From positions 31,248,001 to 31,312,000 of the forward strand of contig OX359246.1 in assembly GCA_947179485.1 (NCBI GenBank): a stretch of 64,000 nt of DNA, in the 5' to 3' direction. The position numbers and the translations under genes are program-made. This DNA is from Allacma fusca (Eukaryota > Arthropoda > Collembola > Symphypleona > Sminthuridae). The notes below the pieces were generated by a model that saw only the letters and a program-made list of their open reading frames with translations, did no database searches and had not been told where the DNA came from. Each line of letters opens with the position of its first letter. Position 1 is the stretch's first letter. Shown here piece by piece: positions 24,159 to 36,288 of this stretch.

Positions 24159-25213
24159 TAGGCATGAGTGTCTTGATTCATTTAAAATTCTCCACAGTCG
24201 TGTTCTTGTTTTAGAAAAAAATATCGACATCCAGAATTTTATAAATCGAGACATCGAGAACACAATCATATCGAGACAATCGAGACATCCCAAAATTATT
24301 GACTAAAGGGACAATAATGTACATCGTGGTTAATTGTGCAAGTCCCCGTTATCATTAAAACCACAACTTATTTAAAACTATAATATTAATGTAGTTCCCT
24401 CGATATAATTTTCTCCTGCTCATCTTGGATGTGATATGTTATTTTTTTCCACCGAATTATTTTTAAAGTCACTGCAGCAGTATTTTTTTCATTGAACAGT
24501 GCACATCTGAATTCGGTTAATTTTTGCAGCCATAGTTCAGACCAGAGATGTTCACCTGTGGACGGGTACACTTCAAAGAAGCCTTCCTTCAGGGATGAAT
24601 GCGCTTTTTTTTGAAAGAAATGACGGGAAGGGAATGAAGTTTGAAAAAAATTACAAAGGAACAAGTCAGGCTTCAACGCATTAATGAAAAATTGCAGTTG
24701 ACGGATTTGTGCTTCGAATTCACCCTTCGCAAGCCTAATGTTCCTTTCATGACAACTTACTTTACCGCTGTCAATACGTGCTTTCATTCACATGTAACGT
24801 ACCAGGATACATATAATACAATGGTAAGACGGTTTTTGGCGGGCACTGTATTTTTTTGTATTTCGACTTTCTTGTCTCATGTCTGTAAATACAATATTAC
24901 TGAGGACGGAACTTCGTGAGGGAAGATTATTACTGAAGGCTTAAGAGGTCGGAAGGAACGAAACGTATATATTTTGTTGCATTATAAGGTTCACAGTAAT
25001 GGAAAATCATTTGAACATCTCTGGTTCAGACTCTAATATTTCAGCATTGTTATACAGTGTATTACCTTTTTTGACGTATATGCGCATTTTTTCGTGACGA
25101 AAAATTAACAAGATTATCGATATATTATCGAGACGCCTCGATTAGTCTCGATGGTAAAACAAGATCACAAATGTAGACATTCTCGATATGCAGTCCCGAC
25201 ATGCTCATGCCTA
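24159..25213. mobile_element. hAT-like element, host of a nested element
   Basis: Inverted ends TAGGCATGAG and CTCATGCCTA are flanked by ATACATAC (24151-24158) and ATACTTAC (25214-25221), an 8-bp duplication with one mismatch. Internal subterminal stretches repeat ATCGAGACA in both orientations. It has no transposase. It was interrupted later by the element at 24543-25023. Confidence 0.75.
24543..25023. mobile_element. hAT-like MITE nested inside another hAT-like element
   Basis: The ends CAGAGATGTTCA and TGAACATCTCTG are exact inverted copies. GTTCAGAC is duplicated exactly at 24535-24542 and 25024-25031. It is 481 bp. The termini resemble those of the 16.0-kb element (CAGAG.TGT.CA) and both contain GAAGGAA-like tracts, so they probably belong to one family. 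Confidence 0.88.
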
Positions 25214-26018
25214 ATACTTACCACTACTGTTGGTTTCCAAATGTTCCAAAAATTTCCGTTTTTACCTTTCAAATATTTCTTTGAACATGTGCTACACATA
25301 ACTGTGACAGTTAACACAATAATGTATCTTGACAATAAATTCTGTATTTCAAATACGAGAGGGATAACACTACCAGCTACATAAATACAAAATATCCTAA
25401 TATTCGCAAATCTTCAAAATACGAAATGCAAAACACAGTGGAAAATTTTTTTCTGGCAAAGCACGATTTACAAAATATTTCGATTTTACGGAAAGACAAC
25501 TAACAAATACAAACTGTACATTGTATTTGAAATACTACTTCAAATACGCCTTTTCAAAACATTCCACACTTCCGGTATTGCATACGTGTTACCTACTGAA
25601 ATTCATGCTTCTGCTTACGCAGTCACCTGACGGTATTGCCATGATTTTTACCCTGACCTCTGCGATGTGCCTCTGTACACACGTTTGACTGACGGTCCCA
25701 GTTCTATCGTCCCTTCATCATTGAGATCATCACAACAACAACAATGCATACTATTTACAGCTTTCAAAAACTTGCACCACATTCATGTTTCATGTCCTAG
25801 CAACATACATGTACATTATTTCAACTGCATAATACACAGTTTCTCCAGTGTCCTTTCACTATTCATTTAAACCAGATTAAGGTTTATCTACACTGGTGTA
25901 TTTATGGGTACATATACTACTTGACATATTTTTCATTTACTGCTTACTGATGTCTAGCTAAACAAATTTGGTTACCACTACAATGCTACATATACTCTGC
26001 AGTTTGTTGCTTACACCA
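25214..26018. other. Non-coding sequence, C/T-rich on the plus strand
   Basis: Between the nested hAT elements and the SAMD3-like gene. The first part has AAATAC and CAAAATA words, then composition becomes C/T-rich from about 25.6 kb. No exon is seen. Confidence 0.45.
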
Positions 26019-28085
26019 TTAATCCATGTAATTCAGCAACAGTTGGTGATAATAACAACTAAGTTTTGTTTTTCTACGCGCCTCTCCGTCTTTGGTTCCC
26101 GTCAACGGCACACCGAAAAAACAACTCTGTAGAATCGGGATACTGTGATGTTTTTGTTGTGTATTGATTCCGAAAACGAAGTACGTGAGGATTAGATACG
26201 CAACTGCCGTTTTCCAATGTTCGCCCTCGAACAGCAACAACATTTCCCCTTCGCAACTGATCGCCGCATGTTTAATTTTTTGGCTGGAATCACGCAACAA
26301 TACCACGTGTGGGATTACCAGTTTTGTTGCCACGATGGTAGCAAATTCGTCCTCTCCCTGCTCAGGACAACAAACAACAAATTAATGAATACATACTTAT
26401 GTTTACTTTTGTCACGTAACGAAACAACTAACGTTTGCAATGTAGAAAATATCCTTTGCGCTACTTTTAAACGACAAATTGAACATTTTAAAAGCCTCCA
26501 ATTCCGTGTCTGCTTCCTTAAGGCGGGCCTGCAACGCTTTAAAAAACCTGCTCACGTTTTCAAAATACATCTTTACAGCAAGAGAGCTTTCAAGCATTAT
26601 TTCCGCCTCAAGTTTAATCTGCAATGTACATGATACATGTGTCTTTACGTCCTTGCATGTCTTCATTTATTTACGGTTTCATGCTTTCACAGTGAACATG
26701 TTTTTGTATACTTACGTAATCAGCATTGTAGTACAGCTGGTACGTACTCAGCATTGTTGCTAACCCCAATTGTTTAATTTCAAAAGTTCTGTAATCAAAC
26801 GTTTCTCGCCAGCAATCAACCAATTCCAGCGTGTCGGCATTCGGATCGCTCATAAGTCCGTCCAATTTACATTTTTTAACTACCATTTCCACCGAATTGT
26901 CCCCGTTTTCCATTTTCCTGTTTTTTCTAACCATTAACAATTCACATTACTTCAACTACTGCTGCGCGGAAACAAGTTTACGTCTTACAAAACTATGCTG
27001 CCTTTGAACTTCGCAATTAACGGTACATAATTTTCGGATACTCACAAACTTTCAACTACTTTTACTGGCTTTCCTCGTGGCTCAACTTGCAACCCAGCAG
27101 TAATTCTTCGGTTTTCCCTGTTCCTGCGTCGAATGCTATTCACCTCAGCTATTACAGGTGCCATCAGTAAATCCTACACATATTAACGGTATCAAGACTT
27201 TGTTTTAATTATATTTTACAACTCATTCTTTCGGAACATCAACCTCACCACTTCAAAACTTACATTCATGGGCGGAATGCGCGATGATTGCTTTCGCTTA
27301 TTTTTTTGGTAATCCGCACTGCAGTCACCTGCTAATATGTTGAGTCGCGGATATTGCACCAAGATTTTCTTTCCCAATGTTTTGTAGCTACTGCTGTTCC
27401 CAATCTGTTGTTCTATACAGCTATCGGCTATTTGTCCTACAAATGCTATTTTCGAACGTCGAATTTCATCCACGTTGGGAACCGCATCTTTCAATAACCT
27501 CAGGCAATCTCCTTCAAATTTTGGCACCTCTATCTTGTCCTACGTATCATTTGTTCAAACATTCACTTCAAACACGTTGTAGCATGACAATTGCTAACAT
27601 TATCTTTTTATTCCAACTATTGTTTACCTCCATTATTTTTGTCCACGATCCTTTACTTAGTTTGCCATCTTGCTCCACAAATTCTTTCAGAATCATGTAT
27701 TTACTAACATGTGGTTTCTGCCCGTCATCAGTTGCTCCTGTTTCGTCCACGAGTTCCGCAGGTACTGTCTCCTTTTATTAAAGGTACGTTTTCATGTTAA
27801 CACCAGTAATGTCTTTACGCATACTTCCATGCACGTAACATTCATATCAGCTTAGGTTTTCCACCATTTTCTTTAACTTTCTATTACATTTACACCAACT
27901 CCATTTTCCTACTTAACCTTTATCTTGTACTTTTATTACCGACGCGTTACAACTACATTACTACTTACGTGATCAAGATAACTTTTTTGCGGTTGGTACT
28001 GCTTCAGAGTTTCTTTCACCTTATAGGCCTGCCAAATAACTGATGTATTTTTTCCCTTTTTCACTGCACTCCCTTTCCGAGTTAC
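26019..28085 (-). CDS. Intact multi-exon gene resembling SAMD3-like proteins
   Basis: Seven exons join without any stop: 27969-28085, 27628-27771, 27264-27539, 27046-27173, 26716-26926, 26433-26618 and 26019-26357. One junction is phase 2 and the rest phase 0. Donors are GTAAGT, GTAAAC, GTGAGT or GTTAGT. They give at least 466 residues, and the start exon, above 28.09 kb, was not found. Segments include QIADSCIEQQIGNSSSYKTL with a following QYPRLNILAG, a Lys/Arg-rich linker, MSDPNADTLELVDCWRETF, a helical MYFENVSRFFKALQARL and a hydrophobic C-terminal domain (VIPHVVLLRDSS, EGEMLLLFEGEHW). The order resembles uncharacterised SAMD3-like proteins of fish and cnidarians, but I could not run a search. 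No catalytic motif or TM segment is seen. A transposon-borne origin is possible, given the repeat-rich surroundings. Confidence 0.65.
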
Positions 28086-28419
28086 CTAAAAATTGCATCT
28101 TAAAAATTAGTTAATTGGTTTGTTTTCATTACAATTCATTGCGCTTATACATGCACATATTACGTATGATCACGATCTCGACATTTCACGCAATACATGT
28201 ACATTGACCACATAATTAAATGCGAAATACTCAACGTATATGGTTATTTCCCTACTTCGGATCATATTTTACGCTTACGCTACCTGATATACATTATATT
28301 TGCCCTATTTTTTTAAAACATGTCTCTTGTGAGTGATTGTGTACTGCATTCAACATTACTGTACACATTTGTTTTTTGTTTTTTACCAGTATTTCATAGT
28401 ATGAACATCAATGGTCTCT
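28086..28419. other. Upstream of the SAMD3-like gene; first exon not found
   Basis: The start codon of the gene should lie here or further right. A few ATG codons exist on the minus strand, but none links in phase to the first exon found with a convincing donor. Confidence 0.4.
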
Positions 28420-28605
28420 GCAGAGACCAGTGCTTATACCATGGACCACCGAACCGACCACTGGTTACAGCATGGACCATCGAACCGACCGGTGCTTATA
28501 CATGAAATCATCGACCCGACCAGTATCTACAGCACACACCATGGATCCCATGTGTAGGTCATAACGTACATCCCCGAACCGACCAGTAGTACAAGTACTC
28601 ATGTT
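28420..28605 (+). repeat. Degenerate about 39-bp tandem repeat at the skew switch
   Basis: About five copies of a unit containing CGAACCGACCAGTGCTTA and CATGGACCA. It lies where composition changes from C/T-rich to G/A-rich on the plus strand. Confidence 0.7.
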
Positions 28606-31334
28606 GTGATTACCTTCAAACTAAGTACACGGACGTATGAAACAGCGTTCAGCATTATTCGCTAAAAATGTAACGACCAAGTGGCAACAGTCGTCCGGAA
28701 GGAAAAACGAATGTGACGTAAGAGACCGGAAATACTGACCGCGAAGAATCAGTGTAAGTTGTGTATTGCGGAATACCTTACATGTAACAAAAACCATGTT
28801 GCAAAAAAAGACAATGAACTGGCTCATTCTATTGCAAACGCAACGACATGTGTGTTCATGCGTGAATGTGTAATACATGACGCAGAAAACAGTAGCAGCA
28901 TGACAAGGTTAAAAAGGGGGCACCGGTAAAGCATGAAGTACGATTTCTGACTTACACAAACATCACGTTTACATGTTGTAGGAATACAAAAAGTGCGACA
29001 CAAAATCGTTGGCAGTAATAGTTGTACACTTTTTCCTGTGGTTCGCATGATCATCACGGTATACCAAAACGGTATTAAATGTCCTTTCGTACAATTTTGA
29101 CAAACGATATACAACTCTTTTCCTCGTGTTTGTCCACGGGTTTGTGGACACATGGTTGGGTGGTACAATCGCTGGCAGTAGCAACAGTTACGCGTGTGTT
29201 GGGTACAGCACGAACAAAACTTGGGAACAACTTCATTTGTCACTGTGGAAATGCGTATCACAACAAAATTGGTCGAAAGGTACTGCAGACACGTCTTTAT
29301 TGTATGTGTGATCCATTGCTCAATTTTTAAAAGCTCAATGGATGGAAGTAATCATTGGGGTGCCGTTTAAGCTCTAGAATGTATGTACGCATATCATAAG
29401 TGTCATAATTGATGTAGCCTTTAGTTTGTATAAGCCTGTACGGAGTATGTGTGGGTTACGAAATGGAAAAAGGAATACAAATTGGTCCCAAAAACAGTTA
29501 TGTGAATGTAGAAAAAGGAGCAAGGACTGAATAAACGGCCACGTCGAAGATGATGGAACCGAAACAATGATGCATGGCAGGCAATTAAGGATGGAAAAGA
29601 ACAAAAAAGTGGTTTAAAGGAGAAATTGACCTCTCATGACCAGCAACCAGTTCCCCCTTCCAAAAACTTGATACTTAGGAGATGTTTGTGTTCGTAATAT
29701 ATGGTTTCGCGAAGCCTGACATTAGTTTAGTTGCGCAGCAGTGCTGTTGTAAGTAGAAAGTTGTAAAAGTAATGTGCTGTTAGTATTACCGTTGTTCAAA
29801 AACTGGAATAAGAAATGATTTGAAAATGTGGGGTTGAAAAAAAAGTTGTTGTGACGACAAACAACCTGTGAAAAGTAATGTATGTAAACATGCATGTAAA
29901 GTATGAAGTATGTAATAGTGTGTCTACCATTGCCAAAATACAGAACATTTGATGTAACAACTATGCATGCCAATATTCGGCTACGTTGAAAGTTATTCAT
30001 AATACGTCTGCCGGTAATCCTAAGAAACAAGAGTTATGGTACATGCATACTGTCCTGTAATGCATGTGGTAGTGTGTGTATAAGTCACGGGTTGCTGATT
30101 TAAGTTGCAGTGGAAAAATAAAGTAAGACAAGAACCGTGAAATCACATTTTGTATTATGTATGTGTGTATGATAACTTGTTATTATGGACACACTAAAGT
30201 GTTCCACGCATACGAAATAACACGTACACAAATTGCCGTACAATGTTAGCGTTTGGTAGTCAGTGTGTATGATTCAGCATATGTATGTAACAAATCCATC
30301 ACATGGGTAAAAGTGATGAACATTCCGAAATGTCGCCACATGCAAAGGTCAGAGACCCTGTAGTAACATGAAAGTAAAAATAGATGTTAAAACAGGAATT
30401 TCAGGAAGTACGTAGAAATCACTAGCAAGGTAACATTTAGAGAAGGTAAACGTGGAATGAAAAAAAGCAAAGCACGTGTTTCTGTACTCATCGATTATGT
30501 TGCAAAACACAGGTAAATGGCGTGCGTTATGCCCCGTTGTAGTAGGACACGACACCAAAGTTTACAAATTTAAAAGGGTACTGCAGGTAGGGAACTTGTG
30601 TTGTTAAACAAAACAATTTTAAATCCCATTTGGATTTTGAGTTTTGAATAGTCAATGAAATTGTGATGTGTATTATGTCAAGGAAATGCAAGTTGTAACG
30701 AGCGCAGGGATATGTCGTTCAACAAAAATCACCCAATACTAATCCCTCCATGAAGCATGGAGCAGCAGTAAGTCTGTAGACGAGGAGATATATTCGTTCC
30801 GTATGTACATACGAATGAACAAGAGTAATGAGTTGTGCGTTTTGATGTTAGCATGTACAAGAGTAGTAAATTATAACACCGCCCCCCCCCCCGCAGAAAT
30901 GGCGTCACGTTTTATGCGAAAGTAATTTCCGCTGGATGTGCAGTACAGATGTTCGGACAGAATGAAACTTTGCCGTTTGATGTGGATTTGTACAGGCAGG
31001 GTTACTGAAACGAAAATTTGGTGGCTTTTGTGCTTATACGCACCTGACCTCATGGCATTTTTTAATATCTGGCGTGCTGGTGACGTAAGCAGAAAGATGT
31101 ACCCTGGTATGAGTCCGTGAAGGTGTTTTCCCCATTTACGTGCATTCTGATAGATTAGTACCCATGTAGCTGGAAACAATCGTATTGTTACTGTAGAAGT
31201 ATATGAAGAAACATTAGGCTGAATGCAAGACTTATGGCGAGCGGATTAAAAAATTTGTTGTTTTAAGGATTACGAAATGGTTGTGTGTGGTAAGTAAAAT
31301 TAGTGCATTCCCTGTGTAATCTCCGAATTTTGAT
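28606..31334. other. G/A-rich region without a recognised gene
   Basis: The plus strand is G/A-rich throughout; for example 29461-29520 has 14 G and 5 C. Long open stretches on the minus strand (such as 28824-29261) are explained by this bias. A C12 tract lies near 30883. I could not assemble a gene on either strand. Confidence 0.45.
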
Positions 31335-32625
31335 CAGAGCTGCTTGAAAGTTTCAGGTAGTACCAGAAAAATACCTATCGGATCGGGTTCGGGTTGGATA
31401 AAGGTTAGGTAAAATAAAGTACCTGATTGTGGGGTCGAGTGCGGGTAGTTGCAAGATGCAAACCTGAAAATTCAGAACGGGTAGCCGTCAAGTTGGGGTA
31501 AAAAAATACCTTAACGCTTTATCGGGTTCAGTTTCGGGGCGCAGTACATGAAATACGTGGACCCCAACGTGACATTCCAGGTACTTAGCAGCAGGATTGC
31601 TGATGTTGGTAAATGTTTGCAGAAACAATGTCGGAATTGGTTGATTTAAATATGAATGTATTGATGTGAATCAACGTTTTATGATTCTAATGCAGTGTGA
31701 CATGACACGATAGAATTACCCTATAAATTTCTGGATTGTAATATTCTTGATGATACTGCACACTTAGCGCACCAATTAAACGTGAACATTTACTGAAAAT
31801 TGTGACAGAAAATTCCAACGGCAAGTAAAGTAATTGGTAATACAAAGCTGGCTGAATATCAAGTCCAAATATCAGAAGTTTTCATGTAAAAACTGTAATA
31901 GTAAGTGTGACAGTTTTGACGAGACTTAAAATATTAGAGTTGGTGTAAACAAATGTGGATTTGTATGCGTACGTAATTATAACATAACTGTCAAAATTTG
32001 TCACTTTCAAAACGGTGCTGTGTTAGAAAGAGTGGATGTAGGTATGTTGTTGTGGACATTGAGTTGATTGTAGGGATGGTACATTGTTGGCATGAATATT
32101 GTGCACGTATTATTGTGTGGCGAGGTCGGGAAACATATTTGTGTGCCAGAATTTCCAAACGAGACGGAATAATCGGTGGGGCACAAAAATCATGCCCAGC
32201 AAAAGCGTAAGTAAGTAATAATTTTTCGAAAATAGCTCTCAGGCAACTGAATAGATTGTACGTAAAATGAGAAAGCCGAAATACCCGAAGTAGCCTGGAA
32301 ATGACAAAAATCTAAACTGGTCTCATGTCCAAAAAGCACTAAAGCCGCATAATTTCCCGTAGTACAACGTTTGTAGAAGCCCAAGGTCGTATTACGTAAG
32401 TGGGAAAGTCGAGCAACCAATTCTGAGGTAAATCAGCTATTGTGATTAACAAGATCAAGTGATTTGTCAGGTTCGGGTATTGTAGTTATATCCGACGAAA
32501 AATACCTGACAAGTAAAGGATCAGACTGAGCAAGTTCGGGTCAAAGACAAATTTTAACTGAAATGTCAGGGTAGGGTCGGGTTCAGGTGCGGATCCTGAT
32601 GTTGTAAAACCTGAAAGCAGCTGTG
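31335..32625. mobile_element. hAT-like non-autonomous element
   Basis: The left end CAGAGCTGCTT and the right end AAGCAGCTGTG are inverted with one mismatch. The flanks ATTTTGAT (31327-31334) and ATTTGGAT (32626-32633) are an 8-bp duplication with one mismatch. It is 1.29 kb with no transposase. Both subterminal parts are rich in CGGGTTCGGGT-type words. It has the strand bias of its surroundings. Confidence 0.7.
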
Positions 32626-33359
32626 ATTTGGATGATGTATTTTAAATAGTAGTAGCGAAAATACATAGATTATAGGAAAGAAGCAAAACTCGGAGCTTAA
32701 GTAGCATGTTTAGGGTGTACTTTGAAGTGTAAATTTTATCAGCCCGAGTAAGTAAACGTAGGAGTCAAAAATCTGCAATGCAAGAATTGCGTATTGATAG
32801 TAGTTATGTAATATACATATGTTCATTACAACTTTGCAAAAATATGTTTGTACGCTAAATGAGTAGGCATTACGTGTACACGAAGGATTACACCAAAATA
32901 ATAAAAAAAATATTGTGTTTGCATAAAGTTGTGTATGTCAACTTGCAACATACTACTGTGTGATTTGGTATACAAAGTTAGTAGATCTGTAGTTGAAGTC
33001 AAAGATACAAATTGAAATAATTCTCGCGATTATAGAAATGCATGCCTGAGTTTGATAATTGAAATACCCAATAACCCAACGCGTCGTAGGTGCTCAAAAT
33101 GGCAGGTTAATTTGGACAGGGATAAAGGTTTCACGGCATTTTCAATTACGCAAACCCGTGTACAACATCCATATGTAACCCCCTGCAAATGTATTCAATT
33201 TTTCTCCAAAGGTAATCCCGCATGCATGGATATTAATGCGTTCATCCGCAATAAATCCCTCCGGCATAGTAAGTTAACTGACTATGTTGTAACGCACATA
33301 TGTACAACCTCCATAAGTTTCGCCGCGTAAACGTATCATCAATTTTTCTCGAAATGTAA
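32626..33359. other. Non-coding, no gene seen
   Basis: G/A-biased AT-rich sequence with no exon or repeat of note. Confidence 0.4.
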
Positions 33360-33745
33360 AACCATCGAGGAATCGTTGGAGAGGACAACAGTAGTACAGA
33401 TACCTTTCAAGAATATTTGACGACATTTGTGGTGGGGGGCTAGCTATGCAGGTTGTACATGTGCAAATGCGATTTAAACAAGCAATGCTGGAGGGATTCA
33501 TTGAGGAGGAAAACATAAGTGTTCTTGTTGGAGGGATTACCGTTGAATAAAATGTGACAATATTTGTGTGGGAGACGGGCTAACTATGCAGCCTGTACAT
33601 ATGCGCAGCAGAGATATAGTTAAGCTATGTTGGAGGGAATCAATAATGCGGAAATCTGTGGTGCACATATTCGAGAGATTACTTTGGAATAAAATGTGAC
33701 GATATTTGTGCTGGGGGGCTAATTCAGTTGAATTTGTAAGTTACT
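33360..33745 (+). repeat. About 140-bp tandem repeat, three copies
   Basis: The block GACGACATTTGTG...GGGGGCTA recurs at 33419, 33556 and 33698 (spacing 137 and 142), each followed by a CTATGCAG or related TGTACAT segment and a TTGGAGGGA block in two of the copies. Confidence 0.7.
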
Positions 33746-34239
33746 AATGTAGGACATGTGTATATCATACGGCAAAACTCAATAGTGTAGTTCATGTGTG
33801 GATAAACACGGAGTGAATATATAACATCGACTACATACATACTGATGCGCCATGATGGAGGGATAACTGTTGTGGGATTTTTGGTCGAACGGTGTGTAAA
33901 TGAGCACGTTAAAAGTTGAATTTCCTAGAAATAATAAAACCGAATATGTCACCAAGTTTTAAAAACTCGAAATCCTTATGGGATCTAACATTGATGTTTT
34001 TCTGAAAGACTGGTACATGTGGCATACCGTTTTAAATTGTGAAACTTTGGTGACGTGTACCAGGAGAACGGGGAACAATGCACGCCAGCAACATGAGTTT
34101 TGAAACATACTCGGTGAGTACTAAAACATGTGCTACGCTTTGTTTGAATCCATGTGTACCGTCTGAAAATGTTACCTTGTAAGTGTGACAATTTAATCAC
34201 ATGGTTAAGATGCTGGTTTATAAAACACTGCGTGCCATA
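33746..34239. other. Non-coding spacer between two tandem arrays
   Basis: No gene is seen. It is similar in word content to the neighbouring arrays. Confidence 0.4.
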
Positions 34240-35440
34240 AAAAATGACTATGGAAAAACGAAATAATATTTACTGATTTTGTACAACATATTAGCAGGAA
34301 CTTGCTACGAATAAGCATGTCTGACAAATTACGAACATATACAAACATGATGTTTTCACACAAATTATGCACCCGCAAAATCGTTTGCAAAATCAAGCGC
34401 AGTATTCGAAAATATGGTTTCCAGAAAAATCGTAGGAGTCACTCGAACTCACAATTCAATGACAATGTAAACATGTGGGTTAGTAAAACACTCCAGCAGT
34501 ACAAATAAGTATGGAAAATCCAGCACACACTGTCCATATATATTGCAACCGTTAACAAGACAATGACTACTAGTAAGCAAGTCTGAAAATTCGCGCGCAT
34601 ATGTAAAGATGATTATTTTTTGGAAATTGTGCGAGTGCAGATACATTTGAAAAATCAAGGACACTATTTGGAAATACGTTGATCAGACAATTTGTACGTT
34701 TAAGTATGTCTACAATTCATAGACATTACAAAGATTCTGTTATGTCAAACTTTGTGCCATTACAAATAACTATGGGAAATCCAGCACACACTCTCCACAT
34801 ATGTTGCAACCGTTCAGCAGACAATTACTAGGACTAAGCATGTCAGACAATTCGCGGGCATGTGTAAAGATGATGATTTCTTGGAAATTGTGCGAGTGCA
34901 GATACATTTGAAAAATCAAGGACACTATTTGGAAATACGTTGATCAGACAATTTGTACGGTTAAGTATGTCTACAATTCATAGACATTACAAAGATTCTG
35001 TTATGTCAAACTTTGTGCCATAACAAATAACTATGGGAAATCCAGCACACACTCTCCACATATGTTGCAACCGTTCAGCAGACAATTACTAGGACTAAGC
35101 ATGTCAGACAATTCGCGGGCATGTGTAAAGATGATGATTTCTTGGAAATTGTGCGAGTGCAGATACATTTGAAAAATCAAGGACACTATTTGGAAATACG
35201 TTGATCAGACAATTTGTACGGTTAAGTATGTCTACAATTCATAGACATTACAAAGATGCTGTTATGTCAAACTTTGTGCCATTACAAATAACTATGGAAA
35301 ATCCAGCACACACTTTCCACATATATTGCAACCGTTCAGCAGACAATTACTAGGACTAAGCATGTCTGACAATTCGCGGGCATATGTAAAGGTGATGATT
35401 TTCCAAATATTGTGACAGTACAGATAACTTTGACCAATCC
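34240..35440 (+). repeat. 261-bp satellite array
   Basis: The word CAGCACACAC recurs at 34521, 34782 and 35043 and, slightly changed, at 35304, exactly 261 bases apart each time. The two middle units are nearly identical. A more diverged unit precedes them from about 34240, and the last is cut short near 35440. There is no coding capacity. Near-identity with fixed length suggests recent unequal exchange. Confidence 0.9.
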
Positions 35441-36002
35441 ATCCAATAGTATGCACAAGTTATGCAGAATATTTGCAGAGTATATAATTGGGAAATAGTC
35501 TGGCAAACTGGTGTAAAACAATGTATTTAAAACCAATAGATTTTCAGTGTATATATTGTTAATTAGTTAAGTTTAAAATTGTTAATTTCTAGTTTCGTAG
35601 GTTTCAGTCACAACGTAAAGAAATCGTTTGCATTGCAGCAGGAAATAATAAATGCGAATACACCAATAAACACAGACCGTGCCAAGAAAATACAGATGGA
35701 GCTCGCTGAACATACACGGTGCATACATAATACATACCTAAATCTCCCCGGCCTTTTAAACATACATACTCGTAAATACAGTATTCATGCCATACATATA
35801 TCATACATTTTTTTTAGTGGAAACACGCAGCCTACATAAAATACTTACATACAAATATTCGGAAAATGTGCGAACATACATAAAAAACTGCGTATATTTA
35901 TGCATAAATGTAGGGTATGTGCCCAGGTACACCTGCATATAAATCAAAAAAAGCGCAGCATCCACCCTATATGGTCGGATTTTTAAATAAATTTTCTTTT
36001 AT
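35441..36002. other. Right margin of the skewed block, CATACAT-rich
   Basis: It contains many CATACATA words like the left margin near 22.0 kb. No exon is seen. It ends abruptly where P450-derived sequence begins. Confidence 0.45.
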
Positions 36003-36288
36003 CAAATTCCAGCGGGACGAAAGTCTTCTAACAAGATTAAATGTCAAAGTTTCTGAATATTTCGACTAAAAACCTATACTTTGGCTTATGCTTTGACCCC
36101 TTGAAAATTCCCAAAGATAGTTTTTGTAAATACTTCTTATTTTTACATCACAATAATGTATTTTGATGCGGAGTAGAAAGTTCCAATACAATTTATACAA
36201 GAACCAGAAAACTGAGAAAATACGAAGCTGTTTTTACTGACCGATGTAATTTTTGGGCCCATGCCGAAACGGCATTAAAGAGTATATG
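36003..36288 (-). pseudogene. Cytochrome P450 fragment, decayed
   Basis: This is a minus-strand relic of the last two exons of a P450 like the gene at 41.5-43.4 kb. It includes the TFVPLEF end segment with two internal stops, and the stretch around the heme-binding loop (GGGCCCATGCCGAAACGGCAT corresponds to the intact copy). Both sides break off: the true 3' end is missing at 36003, the exact edge of the repeat block, and nothing upstream of the heme region is found. Confidence 0.8.

Noticed and set aside
28824..29261. Long open frame of 145 codons on the minus strand
   Set aside because: It is rich in Cys, Thr and Leu with no domain, and lies antisense to the G/A-rich strand where stops are rare by composition. 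It looks like a by-product of base bias.
21960..35930. Possible terminal inverted repeats bounding the whole 14-kb block
   Set aside because: Only scattered short matches (CAGGT, TGGGCA, CCTACAT) were found between the margins, and both are CATACAT-rich, so similarity by chance is likely. Kept only as a boundary hypothesis.
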